Position numbers and translations under genes: made by a program. From Nostoc sp. NMS9 (GTDB lineage: Bacteria; Cyanobacteriota; Cyanobacteriia; Cyanobacteriales; Nostocaceae), in NCBI RefSeq assembly GCF_017114995.1, contig NZ_JABXKL010000032.1:124001-188000 (forward strand): a stretch of DNA of 64,000 bases, read 5' to 3'. The notes under the pieces are model-generated. The model was not told the origin of the DNA. It made no database searches and saw only the letters and a list, made by a program, of their open reading frames with translations. Of this stretch, positions 36,852 to 46,599 are shown piece by piece (the stretch's first letter is position 1; each line of letters opens with the position of its first letter).

Positions 36852-39800
36852 ATGATCCCAGTACAACTTATCCTCAAAAACTTTCTCAGTTACCGTGATG
36901 CAACTTTAGATTTTGGCGGTTTGCATACGGCTTGTATTTGTGGTTCCAATGGTGCAGGTAAATCTTCTCTTTTAGAAGCAATCACTTGGGCAATTTGGGG
37001 TGAAAGCCGTGCCACTGCTGAAGATGATGTCATCTATTCTGGTGCGAAAGAAGTTCGGGTTGATTTTACTTTCCAAAGTAACCAGCAAAAATATCGGGTG
37101 ATTCGTACCCGAATTCGGGGAGGTACTAGCGTCCTTGAATTTCAAATAGAAATACCATCTGGGTTTCGCTCACTCACTTGCAAAGGGGTAAGAGCAACCC
37201 AAGATTTGATTTTAGAACACATCAAGCTCGATTACGATACATTTATTAATTCTGCCTACTTACGTCAAGGTCGTGCAGATGAATTCATGCTCAAGCGTCC
37301 CACGGAACGCAAAGAAATTTTAGCGGAGTTGTTGAAACTCAATCAGTATGATGATTTGGAAGAACGGGCAAAGGAATCTTCTCGTCAGTTTAAAGCACAG
37401 GCAGTAGAGTTAGAGCGTTCTTTGGAGTCGATAAAAATTCAGCTGCAACAACGCCAGATCACCCAAGCGCAAAGAGTGGAATTAGAAGCCGAACTTAACC
37501 AACTGCAACAGGTACAAGCTTTTGATAATATTCAATTACAAAGTTTGCAAGTTGTCCAGCATCAGCGCCAAAATTGGGAACAACAACTCAGCTTTATAAA
37601 GCAGCAATACCAAAATCTTACCCAAGACTGCGATCGCCTCCAACAAGAACAATCAGCTATTGGCTCTCAGCTATCAGATTTAGAAAAAATATTACACCAA
37701 GAAGCTGAGATTAAAGCTGGATACGCTCAATATCAAAGTCTACAATCTCAAGAAGAAGCCTTTGCTGTCAAATTTGAAGAACACACCCGCGCTGGGCAGA
37801 ATCGCCAACAAAAGCAACAACAGCTTACCAAACAAATTCACGAAATCGAACGGCAACTGCAACAAGCCCAAGCGCAGCTAGAAGCTTTGCAGCAACAAGA
37901 GCGAGACATTCAGCAAACTCTCACTAAATCAGGTGAAGTAGAAGCCGCTTTGTCACAACTAGCCGCAGCTCGTCACCATGTTGCTCGTTTAGATCAACTG
38001 CAAATGCAAGTGACTCCCTTATTGCAACAACGAGCAACTTTACAAAGCCAACTTGATCGCACTCATGCTGGTTTAGTAGCGCGACTCGAACAACTCCAAA
38101 GTACTGAAAACCAATTGCAACGCCAGCATGGCCGCCAACCGCAACTACAACAAGCGGTGATGGATGTAGCAATCCAGATTGAGGAACTGGAGAAAAAGCG
38201 GGTTTATCTGCAACGAGTCCAAGAAAAAGGGCAAGAAAGGCGGCACTTTATCGAACGTCTGCAAGCTCACCAACGGGATTATGAAAAACTGTTGGGAGAA
38301 TTAGAGCAAAAATTGCAAATGCTGCAAAATCCTGAAGCACTTTGTCCATTATGTGAGCGTCCTTTAGACGAACATCACTGGAGTCGGGTAGTGGAAAAAA
38401 CCCAAAGTGAGTTAGAGGATACTCAAGGGCAGTTTTGGGTAGTTCGGGAACAATTGGCTGTGTCTGACAAAGAAATTCAGACACTCAGGCAGGAATATCG
38501 CGACATATCTCAACAATTGGCGGGCTACGATGGTTTACGCGAACAGCGGGGACAGTTAGCAGCACAATTAGAAGCGACAACTGATGTGCAACAACAGTTA
38601 CAACAAATTGCTGCTGAAAAACAGCATTTAGAGCGATCGCTCCAAGCTGGTGATTACGCTCCCGACAAACAAGCCGAACTCCGGCAACTAGATCAATATC
38701 TGCAACAAGTTAATTATAGTGAACAAGACCACGCCCTCGCCCGGAGCGAAGTTGAGCGGTGGCGATGGGCAGAAATTAAACAAGGGCAAATTAAAGATGC
38801 AACTAAGCGACAAGCGCAACTATTAGCCCGAAAACCAGAACTTAAATCCCAAATTGCCCAATTACAAGCCAGAATCCAGCAAGATCAGATTGATTCTGAA
38901 TGTGCTAAACAAATCGCGGCCCTTGAGCGTCACATTACTGAAATTGGCTATAGTTCTGAACAACACAACAATCTCCGCATGGCTGCAAAGAAAGCTCAAT
39001 CTTGGCATTTGCGGTATCAACAACTGCTATCAGCCCAGCAGCAGTATCCGCAACTCCAGACGAGGTTGCAAGAGTTAGAGGAGTCTAGAAGCGCCAGAGT
39101 AACGGAGCGCCAAAAACTCGGCAGCCAAATCGAAAGTATTATTCAGCAACTACAAGCAACAGCTAACCCATCTCCCCAAATCCAAGCTTTAGAGCAGCAG
39201 TTAGCAATCCGCAGACGGCAACTTGATGAGCAAATAGCTAAGTTGGGGCGTTTAGAACAACTGGCGCATCAACTGGAAACGCTACAAATTCAATATGAAC
39301 AACAGCAGCAGCAATTACAATCTTGCAAGCAGGAATATCGGGTTTATCAGGAATTAGCGCAAGCTTTTGGTAAAAATGGTATCCAAGCACTGATGATTGA
39401 GAATGTGTTGCCACAACTGGAAGCCGAGACAAATAAACTACTTTCGCGGTTGAGTGGGAATCAGTTTCATGTACAATTTATTACTCAAAAAGCTGGTCGC
39501 AGTGCTAAATCAACCAAGAAAAATGCCAAGCTGATAGACACCTTAGATATTTTAATCGCCGATTCTAGAGGAACACGAGCTTATGAAACTTACTCAGGTG
39601 GGGAAGCATTTAGAATTAATTTTGCCATCCGTTTGGCTTTGGCGAAATTATTAGCACAACGGGCGGGGGCGGCGTTGCAATTGTTAATTGTGGATGAAGG
39701 TTTTGGTACACAAGATGCTGAAGGATGCGATCGCTTGATTGCCGCGATTAATGCGATCGCTTCCGATTTTGCTTGCATCCTCACTGTTACCCACATGCCC

Positions 39801-39878
39801 CACCTCAAAGAAGCCTTCCAAGCCAGGATTGAGGTTAATAAAACTCAGCAAGGTTCACAGTTGAGTTTGTCAATTTAA
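36852..39878 (+). CDS. sbcC: SbcC/Rad50-type exonuclease subunit
   Basis: The 1008-aa SMC-like ATPase has the N-terminal LILKNFLSYRDATLDFGGLH and Walker A GSNGAGKSSLLEAI, a glutamine-rich coiled coil (about 170-480 and 520-830) with the zinc-hook CPLC at Cys498-Cys501, and C-terminal signature TYSGGEAFRINFAIRLALAK plus Walker B LLIVDEGFGTQD and the D/H-loop VTHMPHL. With SbcD it processes DNA hairpins and double-strand break ends. No sbcD is adjacent. ATG at 36852 has no strong ribosome site. The 3' end overlaps the convergent peptidoglycan-binding gene by four bases. Confidence 0.93.
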   Translation: MIPVQLILKNFLSYRDATLDFGGLHTACICGSNGAGKSSLLEAITWAIWGESRATAEDDVIYSGAKEVRVDFTFQSNQQKYRVIRTRIRGGTSVLEFQIEIPSGFRSLTCKGVRATQDLILEHIKLDYDTFINSAYLRQGRADEFMLKRPTERKEILAELLKLNQYDDLEERAKESSRQFKAQAVELERSLESIKIQLQQRQITQAQRVELEAELNQLQQVQAFDNIQLQSLQVVQHQRQNWEQQLSFIKQQYQNLTQDCDRLQQEQSAIGSQLSDLEKILHQEAEIKAGYAQYQSLQSQEEAFAVKFEEHTRAGQNRQQKQQQLTKQIHEIERQLQQAQAQLEALQQQERDIQQTLTKSGEVEAALSQLAAARHHVARLDQLQMQVTPLLQQRATLQSQLDRTHAGLVARLEQLQSTENQLQRQHGRQPQLQQAVMDVAIQIEELEKKRVYLQRVQEKGQERRHFIERLQAHQRDYEKLLGELEQKLQMLQNPEALCPLCERPLDEHHWSRVVEKTQSELEDTQGQFWVVREQLAVSDKEIQTLRQEYRDISQQLAGYDGLREQRGQLAAQLEATTDVQQQLQQIAAEKQHLERSLQAGDYAPDKQAELRQLDQYLQQVNYSEQDHALARSEVERWRWAEIKQGQIKDATKRQAQLLARKPELKSQIAQLQARIQQDQIDSECAKQIAALERHITEIGYSSEQHNNLRMAAKKAQSWHLRYQQLLSAQQQYPQLQTRLQELEESRSARVTERQKLGSQIESIIQQLQATANPSPQIQALEQQLAIRRRQLDEQIAKLGRLEQLAHQLETLQIQYEQQQQQLQSCKQEYRVYQELAQAFGKNGIQALMIENVLPQLEAETNKLLSRLSGNQFHVQFITQKAGRSAKSTKKNAKLIDTLDILIADSRGTRAYETYSGGEAFRINFAIRLALAKLLAQRAGAALQLLIVDEGFGTQDAEGCDRLIAAINAIASDFACILTVTHMPHLKEAFQARIEVNKTQQGSQLSLSI

Positions 39879-41296
39879 TTGTATTTTACCCGTGCATCCA
39901 GACCTAATGAGCGGAGCTTTTTCGTTAGCGTTTCTGCTTGGGCGCGATCGCTAAATGCTCCAGCATTCACATAATCCCCTAAATTGGATTGCTCCGCGAC
40001 AGCGTTGGGTATATATTGTTGCACTTTACTCAGAGTATCATTACTGGAAATTGGAATTATTACTCTGTAAGGATTATTCGCAACTAATGTATTGCCATTG
40101 GTAACAGGTACTACATAGTCATTGGCAGGAGGTAATGCATAGCGATTAGTCTCAGCTAATACATAACCATTATTCTCGGTATAATTGCCCCCAGTTGAAC
40201 CATTTAATCCCAATGCTTCCCAAGTTTGCCAATCTACATTTCCAGTAGAATTAATTCGAGAATATTGCTGGAATGCAATCACAGATTGTCTGGTGTAATC
40301 GTTGAAAAGTCCATCAGGATTAGTATTAGAGAAACCCAACTGCGCCAAACGCTCTTGAACTAATCTGACATTTTCTCCGCGATCGCCTACAGTGAGATAA
40401 TTTCTACCTGGTTGTTGAATACCACCTGTGGAGACTCTACGCACTGAGTCCAAAACCTGGGCATTGGCGATGCCATCAACAGGTAGTCCATTATTTCGCT
40501 GGAATGCAATTACAGCTTCTCTAGTCATTGGGCCAACATTCCCAGTGGCATCAGCATTTAAATAACCTAGCTGCCGCAAACGCACCTGGAGTTCTCTGAC
40601 TTGTTGAGTAGAGAGACTCGATCTTCCTGAAGTCGGAGAGGAACCCATTAGTGCGTTCCAAGTTTGTCGATTCACAATCCCGCTAGCAGTTATGCGATAA
40701 TTCCGCTGGAATGCAATTACTGCATCTTTAGTAATTCGTCCAAAATTCCCAGTGGGATTAGTATTAAAGTAGCCTAACTGCCGTAGACGCTGTTGTAATC
40801 TTGTGACCGCTGCACCAGTTTTGCCTTGAGAAAGAGTAGGATATTGACTAACTGGCGAGCGCGATGCGCCACCGATATTTCTATTGGAACTTCTACCTTG
40901 ACAGGCTCGTTGCAAGGCTCTTTGAGTACTAATACCCACAACTCCATCAGCAGATATTCTATTGGCTTGCTGGAATTTGATCACAGCATTTTGAGTCAAG
41001 CTAGCAAACTTGCCTGTCACCGGGCCGTTAAAATAGCCTAACTTTTTTAAACATCTCTGGCTACTGCTAACTTCAGGCCCATTACTTCCTATTTTCTGAA
41101 GTGCTAAAGCTTCTCCAGCAATACTCAGAAGCCCCGTAATCAGAGCCACAGACAAAAGACGCATTGCAGCATCAGTCGATAACTTTTTCCAATTTAAAAA
41201 TTTAAAATTAACTACGATAGGAACAACCTTGATGCTTTCGGATGCCTCGTAGACTGAGGCAAGCTTGGTTAAATGGCTAGCTACCCCTGTTTTCAC
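39875..41296 (-). CDS. Exported protein with four peptidoglycan-binding domains and SPOR domain
   Basis: The 473-aa protein has an N-terminal hydrophobic segment (about 44-65, RLLSVALITGLLSIAGEALA), so the true start may be the Met just before it, and then four PG_binding_1 repeats: SSQRCLKKLGYFNGPVTGKF, RLQQRLRQLGYFNTNPTGNF, QVRLRQLGYLNADATGNVGP and VQERLAQLGFSNTNPDGLFN, each ending in AVIAFQ. The C-terminus (about 395-473, ISSNDTLSKVQQYIP; FSDRAQAETLTKKLRSLGLD) is a SPOR-type domain that binds denuded glycan strands. It should act in the periplasm at the septum or wall. No catalytic domain is present. Confidence 0.87.
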   Translation of the reverse strand: MKTGVASHLTKLASVYEASESIKVVPIVVNFKFLNWKKLSTDAAMRLLSVALITGLLSIAGEALALQKIGSNGPEVSSSQRCLKKLGYFNGPVTGKFASLTQNAVIKFQQANRISADGVVGISTQRALQRACQGRSSNRNIGGASRSPVSQYPTLSQGKTGAAVTRLQQRLRQLGYFNTNPTGNFGRITKDAVIAFQRNYRITASGIVNRQTWNALMGSSPTSGRSSLSTQQVRELQVRLRQLGYLNADATGNVGPMTREAVIAFQRNNGLPVDGIANAQVLDSVRRVSTGGIQQPGRNYLTVGDRGENVRLVQERLAQLGFSNTNPDGLFNDYTRQSVIAFQQYSRINSTGNVDWQTWEALGLNGSTGGNYTENNGYVLAETNRYALPPANDYVVPVTNGNTLVANNPYRVIIPISSNDTLSKVQQYIPNAVAEQSNLGDYVNAGAFSDRAQAETLTKKLRSLGLDARVKYN

Positions 41297-41427
41297 TTGC
41301 TTTTTTCGAGTTAATGACTATAAAAAAGTATACCACTTACGGTGTGTAATAATTACTTTTCGTATGATTCTTTATAAGTAAGTGTCCTGAGGAGTGGGGA
41401 GACAAGGGGGATGAGGGGGAGAAATCA

Positions 41428-41459
41428 ATTCAAAATTCAAAATTCAAAATTCAAAATTA
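41428..41459. repeat. STRR (ATTCAAA) heptamers
   Basis: Four to five copies of ATTCAAA lie between the PG-binding and SH3 genes. A second STRR cluster of the CCCAATG type follows at 41482-41510 and reaches the end of the SH3 gene. Confidence 0.8.
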
Positions 41460-41509
41460 AAGAACTCCTGCCTCCTCTTTCCCAATGCCCAATGCCCAAT
41501 ACCCAATGC

Positions 41510-42019
41510 CTATTGTTCATCAACTTTTTCAGTATTACCTGCTTTCACCCAACCTTCTTGTTCGCTACCTTCCAAACGGATCTTTTGCCAAGCTTTATCC
41601 TCGCTTTCTGACAAAATAATAATTTTTTGATTAAAACCAACCCCACCAATCTTTTCAGCTTCTTGATTTGGTTGCGATCGCAAACTCAAGCCTTCAGCCC
41701 AATTAACACGCCCTCGGTAAGCTCCCGATGGTAATGGTTTTGATGATGGGGTAGCCTTTGGTGATTCTGTGGGAGTAGAGGTTGAGCTTGGAGACGATTG
41801 AGTAGGTGTCCCAGGTGTAAGAGCGGGTTTACCTCCTCCAGGCTCAGTTCCTTTAGGAGCTTGGGCTTTCACCGAGGGACTATCGTTGGAAAAAACGGGT
41901 TTGGCAGGGGCTATGCCGGTGCGATTCATAAAATAGAGTGCAATTGCAGCACCGCCACCTATTAGCACAGCGATCGCTAAGAAAAACCCCAGTATAAACT
42001 TTGTTAAGCCAGACAACAT
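41510..42019 (-). CDS. Membrane-anchored SH3-domain protein
   Basis: ATG at 42017-42019 (MLSGLTKFILGFFLAI) is preferred over the longer frame. One membrane helix (about 5-30) is followed by a Pro/Ser/Thr-rich linker (TPTQSSPSSTSTPTESPKAT) and a C-terminal bacterial SH3 domain (about 105-165: GRVNWAEGLSLRSQPNQEAE, WQKIRLEGSEQEGWVKAGNT), which usually binds cell wall peptides. The last codons run into an STRR cluster. It was probably a periplasmic wall-binding accessory protein. Confidence 0.8.
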   Translation of the reverse strand: MLSGLTKFILGFFLAIAVLIGGGAAIALYFMNRTGIAPAKPVFSNDSPSVKAQAPKGTEPGGGKPALTPGTPTQSSPSSTSTPTESPKATPSSKPLPSGAYRGRVNWAEGLSLRSQPNQEAEKIGGVGFNQKIIILSESEDKAWQKIRLEGSEQEGWVKAGNTEKVDEQ

Positions 42020-42250
42020 AATTAAAACCTGATTATCAAGAGTCAAAGGTGAAGGTGAGCCAGTCATCTGCGTATTTTCCCTCCATTGAGGAGAGTGGTG
42101 TTGAACTAGCTCTCAACGGTTACGAGTAGAGAAGCAAGTAACCCATCAGTATAAGAATCAATAGTCCATAATAATTCATCATTAACTATTGACTAACTCA
42201 TTATTGTAGCTATGCTGAATAGACATTTGGTGAAATTAAATATGCGTTAT

Positions 42251-42301
42251 CCAAAATAAATGTAGAGACGTAGGAGTGCTATGTCTCTACATTTATTTTG
42301 G
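42251..42301. repeat. 23-bp-arm palindrome of the GTAGAGACG family
   Basis: CCAAAATAAATGTAGAGACG plus TAG pairs with CTATGTCTCTAC plus ATTTATTTTGG with a single mismatch and a 5-base loop. It begins one base after the Ycf46-like stop on the minus strand and may act as its terminator. Confidence 0.75.
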
Positions 42302-42302
42302 T

Positions 42303-43814
42303 TCACGTAGTGCGCCGGAGGCGTTCGCTCAAAGGATTGTGTTTAGATGCTAAACGCGCTCTCCCAGCAGCAGCCCATTCTTGGAGTTGCTGAATTTGCT
42401 CTACGGCAGTTCGTGCCAAGGGTATAATCTGACTGGCTGCTTCTAAAATGTCGTCGTTAGCAAAGTCGCGATTTTGGCTAAATCCAATATGCATCGCTTC
42501 AATTAAAGTTTGCTCAATCTCGGCCCCAGAAAAATCAGGCGTTTCATAAGCCAACCTTTCGATGTCATAACTTTTCAAATTATGAGGGCGCAGTCGGGAT
42601 AAATGAACATCATAAATTGCTTTTCTCTCTTCTTGGGTGGGCAATCCCACAAAGAAGATTTCATCAAATCGCCCCTTGCGGAGCATTTCCGGTGGTAAAG
42701 CTTGGATGTCGTTGGCGGTGGCGACGACAAACACGGGTGAGCTTTTTTCGGCTAGCCAATTAATAAAAGTGCCAAACACACGGCTGGCTGTTCCTGCATC
42801 GCCTTTGCTACCAAGTCCAGCAAAGGCTTTATCTATTTCATCAATCCACAAAATACAGGGAGCGAGGGCTTCAGCTACTTGGATCATTTGGCGAGTCCGA
42901 GATTCTGATTCACCCACCAAACCACCAAATAACCTTCCCACATCCAAACGTAGCAGGGGTAAATGCCAGTGATGAGCGATCGCTTTTGCCGTTAATGATT
43001 TACCAGTCCCCTGAATACCCACCAACATTAAACCACGAGGGTGCGGTAATCCGTACTGTCGCGCCTTATCAGTAAACGAGCCTCCCCGACGAATCAGCCA
43101 GTCTTTCAAGTTATCCAGTCCGCCAATATCAGAAATTTGCTCAGTGGCGGGGTAGAAGTCCAGGATTTGGGTTTGACGGATAGTTTGGCGCTTTTCTTCC
43201 AAAACCAGATCCACATCTTCTGGTTGCAATTCACCGTGGGTAGCGATCGCTTTTGCCAAAACCCGGCGAATTCGTTCCATCGAAAGTCCTTGACAAGAGC
43301 GCACCAAATCATCTAAAACTTTGCCAGAAAGTGAGTTACCAGTACTTTGTAGCAAGCGATCTACCTCAGTTTTAATTTCTGGGGCGGCGGGTAAGGGAAA
43401 CTCGACGACTGTCAGCACTTCGGTTAAGTCGTCAGGGATGGCGATGCGTGGTGACAGTAGGACAATATTTTTTGGTTGCGACTTGAGAAGCCTCGACAGG
43501 TTACGGAGTTTGCGAGCGATCGCTACATCATCTAAAAAGCGATGATAATCTCGTAGAATCAATACCGCAGGTGCAGAAGCTGGTAATTTTTCGATAAATT
43601 CTAAAGCTTGCAACGGGTTACGTCGCCCAAACCCAACATCATTGGGGTTTCCTTGGTAGCCATCGACAAAATCCCAAGTATACACTGGGCGATTACCCTG
43701 GTTGGTTGCTTCTTCCCGGATAGCTGCTTCTACCCGCTCTTCTTCGTATGTGGGAATATAAATCAAAGGGTAGCGGGCACGTAGCAGCAGTTTAAACTCT
43801 TCACGGAAGTTCAT
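42303..43814 (-). CDS. ycf46: Ycf46-like AAA+ ATPase
   Basis: The 503-aa protein matches the Ycf46 family of cyanobacteria and red-lineage plastids: N-terminal EEFKLLLRARYPLIYIPTYE, EERVEAAIREEATNQGN, and a C-terminal AAA+ core with Walker A GIQGTGKSLTAKAIAHHW, Walker B CILWIDEIDKAFAG and sensor 1 FVVATANDIQALPPEMLRKG followed by GRFDEIFFVGLP. A second ATPase-like region in the N-terminal half (AVLILRDYHRFLD) is degenerate. The role is poorly defined; links to photosynthesis and carbon uptake regulation have been reported in cyanobacteria. Confidence 0.9.
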   Translation of the reverse strand: MNFREEFKLLLRARYPLIYIPTYEEERVEAAIREEATNQGNRPVYTWDFVDGYQGNPNDVGFGRRNPLQALEFIEKLPASAPAVLILRDYHRFLDDVAIARKLRNLSRLLKSQPKNIVLLSPRIAIPDDLTEVLTVVEFPLPAAPEIKTEVDRLLQSTGNSLSGKVLDDLVRSCQGLSMERIRRVLAKAIATHGELQPEDVDLVLEEKRQTIRQTQILDFYPATEQISDIGGLDNLKDWLIRRGGSFTDKARQYGLPHPRGLMLVGIQGTGKSLTAKAIAHHWHLPLLRLDVGRLFGGLVGESESRTRQMIQVAEALAPCILWIDEIDKAFAGLGSKGDAGTASRVFGTFINWLAEKSSPVFVVATANDIQALPPEMLRKGRFDEIFFVGLPTQEERKAIYDVHLSRLRPHNLKSYDIERLAYETPDFSGAEIEQTLIEAMHIGFSQNRDFANDDILEAASQIIPLARTAVEQIQQLQEWAAAGRARLASKHNPLSERLRRTT

Positions 43815-44148
43815 ATATAGCTGTGGTTATTTGTTCTTCTCTCATTGTTCAGGTTTGTATCGCCTCTAACAACTAAAAAACCAACATCTACCAGTTCATA
43901 GCGGTTGCCAGTGCGATCGCTCTATGTTAGAAAGGGTGAGCGATCGCTCTTTTGTGGTGAGTATAGTTGAATCACCTGTCAGGATAATCAGGTGCTTAAA
44001 ACTACTCAATTTTTTCACTTTTTTACAGCCTCTTGCCAGAAAATTATTAAAAATTGGATGTAAACATTGTTTTTCGTTAGCAAATTCAGCCTAATTTCGC
44101 TAAATAAAATTTATAAATATTGACTATTCTAAGAATTAAGCAAAATAT
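43815..44148. other. Intergenic region, no gene seen
   Basis: Divergent spacer between the Ycf46-like and HNH genes. It contains two HIP1 octamers at about 43914 and 43941 and becomes AT-rich towards the HNH gene. No RNA or repeat element is recognised. Confidence 0.4.
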
Positions 44149-45270
44149 ATGTCTAAATGTTACATTTGTGAATGCGAAATTAGTCCAAATAATATTTACA
44201 AAGAACATATAATACTCAATTCAATAGGAGGCAGGCTCAAATCACCATCTTTGATTTGCAAAAAATGTGCTCCACACTTTGATGGCATAGATGCTGCTCT
44301 TGGTAAGCAGCTAAATATTATAGGCTTAGTTCTTGACATCAAGCGTGATAGAGGTAAGAATCCATACACCAAAGCAAAAATAGTTAGTACAGGTGAAGAG
44401 GTATCTTTAATTTCTGGTGGCAAAATAGCACGAATCGAACCAACTAGGGATGTGAGATACGATGGAGATAATGTCTACCTTTCTGTCTCTAGTAGAGATG
44501 AAAATGAGATGAGAGTGGTGCTTAATGGGCTTAAACGTAATCACCCCTGGATTGACGTTCAGGAACTTATGAGTAATGCAATCAAGCGACAAGAATTTAT
44601 TGATAGTCCTCTTAAGTATCAACTCACATTTGGAGGAGATGAAGCATTTCGAGCCATCTGTAAAATGGCAACTAGTTTCTATATTTATAAAGGAGGGGAG
44701 CGAAATCATATATCGCACTTAATTCCTTATATAATAGATGGTCAGTTAAATAATACTGTTTGGCACTATTATCCAGAAAATATTACTAATTACAATTCAG
44801 AAAATATAGAAGTTTTACATACTTTATTTGTTGTAGGCAATCCTAGCGAAAAAATACTGTATGCTTATATCGAACTTTTTAGTACCTTCAAATTTCTAGT
44901 ATTACTATCAGATAGTTATACAGGGAGAGAATATCAAGAATTCTATTCTTTTGATGTTATAGGTCAAAAAATTATAGATAAAGTTAGTGAGATTAATCTC
45001 TCTAGAAATGAAGTTTTGAAAACCGTAACACTTCGAGAGAATAACTTGCAGCAAATTCAAAATTCCATTAGTTGCCTATTTAAAGTCATAAATGATAAGC
45101 AAATTTATGAAAGCTTCAGCAAACAAGTTGAAAATGTTATAGAAAATTCCTTCAAAGATATTCCACAAGGTACAGTTTTCAATGAAAAAATGGCATCAGA
45201 ATTAGTTATAGAATGTACTGATAAAATTGCTGCTTTGCTGCACGAAAAAGGATTTTTTAATCAGCAGTAA
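44149..45270 (+). CDS. HNH_5-type zinc/nuclease N-terminus with unknown C-terminal region, 373 aa
   Basis: The first 50 residues carry C4-x2-C7, EHIILNSIGG with His20, and C37-x2-C40, then FDGIDAALG: the HNH_5 (PF14279-type) fold in which four cysteines hold zinc and the E-H supply the ββα-metal nuclease core. The rest, about 320 residues, is not recognised; it is helical with SNAIKRQEFIDSPLKYQLTF and a central segment FAYIELFSTFKFLVLL-like (ELFSTFKFLVLLSDSY). HNH_5 proteins of this layout are often found singly in accessory regions and are suspected nucleases. The gene is AT-rich, single, and followed at once by a 37-bp tandem duplication, which suggests acquisition by transfer. Confidence 0.75.
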   Translation: MSKCYICECEISPNNIYKEHIILNSIGGRLKSPSLICKKCAPHFDGIDAALGKQLNIIGLVLDIKRDRGKNPYTKAKIVSTGEEVSLISGGKIARIEPTRDVRYDGDNVYLSVSSRDENEMRVVLNGLKRNHPWIDVQELMSNAIKRQEFIDSPLKYQLTFGGDEAFRAICKMATSFYIYKGGERNHISHLIPYIIDGQLNNTVWHYYPENITNYNSENIEVLHTLFVVGNPSEKILYAYIELFSTFKFLVLLSDSYTGREYQEFYSFDVIGQKIIDKVSEINLSRNEVLKTVTLRENNLQQIQNSISCLFKVINDKQIYESFSKQVENVIENSFKDIPQGTVFNEKMASELVIECTDKIAALLHEKGFFNQQ

Positions 45271-45277
45271 ACTTTAT

Positions 45278-45351
45278 CAGGTGCATTGGTAGTCTAGGCA
45301 ATTTCTACTTACAACAGGTGCATTGGTAGTCTAGGCAATTTCTACTTACAA
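45278..45351. repeat. Tandem duplication with 37-bp period
   Basis: CAGGTGCATTGGTAGTCTAG followed by GCAATTTCTACTTACAA occurs twice back to back (45278-45314, 45315-45351) with no spacer, starting seven bases after the HNH stop. It is not a CRISPR array: two abutting copies and no spacers. Confidence 0.85.
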
Positions 45352-45398
45352 ATAGATAATTAATTGCGCCGTAATACAGCAAACGGCGCGTTAAATAC

Positions 45399-45917
45399 CT
45401 ATCCTGGAAGTTGCTTTTTCAGCGCTTCCAGAGAAGCCCAACGGTGATCAACTGGAGTTTCAGAACTCTCAGAACTCTCAACAGTACTACTTACAGGAAT
45501 ACCTGGACAATTGCGATCGCATAGTTGCCGTTGTGGTACTGCCAACCACATCTGCTCATACAGCCATTCGTTTGGATAAAAATAACCATCAGGCGGTAAG
45601 CTTTCCAGCAACTCTTCCATAACTACTTCCCTTTCTAAGGGCAAGTCATTTGCCTGATTTGCAGTTTCGTCTAACCAGATGATTTCTTTCGTATCAAGCC
45701 CTAAACGTCGATTGTATTGCTGCAAACAGCGGTTGCAGGTACAAGTAATAATTGTTTCTGCCTGACTAGACACTTGCAAGTAATTACCATGATGCTGTAC
45801 GCGCACATGACCGCGAACTGGTGTCAAAGTTTCCAGACCAGGCAGAAATTCATTAACCTGAACTTCCTCTGTCCGCTCCGGGGCTTGAGTTAGCTGCGGA
45901 ATATAAATTGCGTCCAT
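45399..45917 (-). CDS. YceD/DUF177 family protein
   Basis: The 172-aa protein has the DUF177 (YceD) features: beta-strand start MDAIYIPQLTQAPERTEEV, cysteine pair in TIITCTCNRCLQQYNRRLGL, PPDGYFYPNEWLYEQMWLAV, and a second cysteine pair in LCDRNCPGIP, ending WASLEALKKQLPG. Bacterial and plastid relatives are linked to 23S rRNA/ribosome assembly, which is the likely role. It follows khpB after a 154-bp spacer that contains TAACTCC-type heptamers (46040-46075). Confidence 0.88.
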   Translation of the reverse strand: MDAIYIPQLTQAPERTEEVQVNEFLPGLETLTPVRGHVRVQHHGNYLQVSSQAETIITCTCNRCLQQYNRRLGLDTKEIIWLDETANQANDLPLEREVVMEELLESLPPDGYFYPNEWLYEQMWLAVPQRQLCDRNCPGIPVSSTVESSESSETPVDHRWASLEALKKQLPG

Positions 45918-46071
45918 AGGATTTGTGAGACATCCTCACTAAAATTTATCTCGATTACCAGCAATTATACTGATACTAAATCTTTATTTTATCCCTTAAG
46001 AACAAGAGAAATTTTGAAATTATATATGGTTATGAGTTTTCAATCAACTCCAAACTCATAACTCCTAACTC

Positions 46072-46599
46072 CTAACTGCTAACTCCTTCCAATGAAGCTG
46101 GACAGACAACCAGATGACGATGTGGCTCTTTACCGCGACTGAAGGTTTCTAAATCTCCAAATTCCTTCAAGAAGGTATGAACTTGACGCCGTTCAGCAGA
46201 ACTAAGAGATTTGATTTCCACTTCTCTACCAGAAAAGCGCACTTCATCGGCTGCTGCTTCTGCCAATGCGCGAATTTCGGCTTCTCTTTTGACCCGGTAG
46301 CCATTTAACTCAATGGTGTAAGAGGCTTGTTCTTCCGCGGGTTGGCTAAGGTTTAGAACCGAATTTGCTAGATACTGAATCGCATCTAACACAGAACCAT
46401 CAGCACCAATTAACACCTGGATTTGTTCTGATGTCAAATTAGTTTGGTCAATAGTCAACCAGTAGTTATCTGGTTCTGGAGAATCGCCGTCTTGAGATTG
46501 GGCAGTTTCTAAATGACCTTGAATCTCAACAGGTATTCCAGTGAGTTCCAGCAGGGTTTTTAACCACTGCTGACCTCGCTGCATCGGAATGTCGTTCAT
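46072..46599 (-). CDS. khpB: KhpB/Jag RNA-binding protein (KH and R3H domains)
   Basis: The 175-aa protein has a KH-like domain (about 45-95, [20 protein letters not shown] read here as [17 protein letters not shown]) and a C-terminal R3H domain (about 110-170, [20 protein letters not shown] with the R-x3-H core, then [14 protein letters not shown]). It lacks the Jag-N domain of Firmicutes. It binds RNA, probably as part of a KhpA/KhpB complex. The start overlaps the yidC stop by four bases, so the two genes are coupled, as in many bacteria. Confidence 0.9.
   Translation of the reverse strand: MNDIPMQRGQQWLKTLLELTGIPVEIQGHLETAQSQDGDSPEPDNYWLTIDQTNLTSEQIQVLIGADGSVLDAIQYLANSVLNLSQPAEEQASYTIELNGYRVKREAEIRALAEAAADEVRFSGREVEIKSLSSAERRQVHTFLKEFGDLETFSRGKEPHRHLVVCPASLEGVSS

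Noticed and set aside
44149..45270. HNH gene as a group II intron or homing-type intron protein
   Set aside because: No intron RNA structure, reverse transcriptase or interrupted host gene is visible around it.
45278..45351. Possible CRISPR remnant
   Set aside because: Two directly abutting copies with no spacer, and no cas genes in the window.
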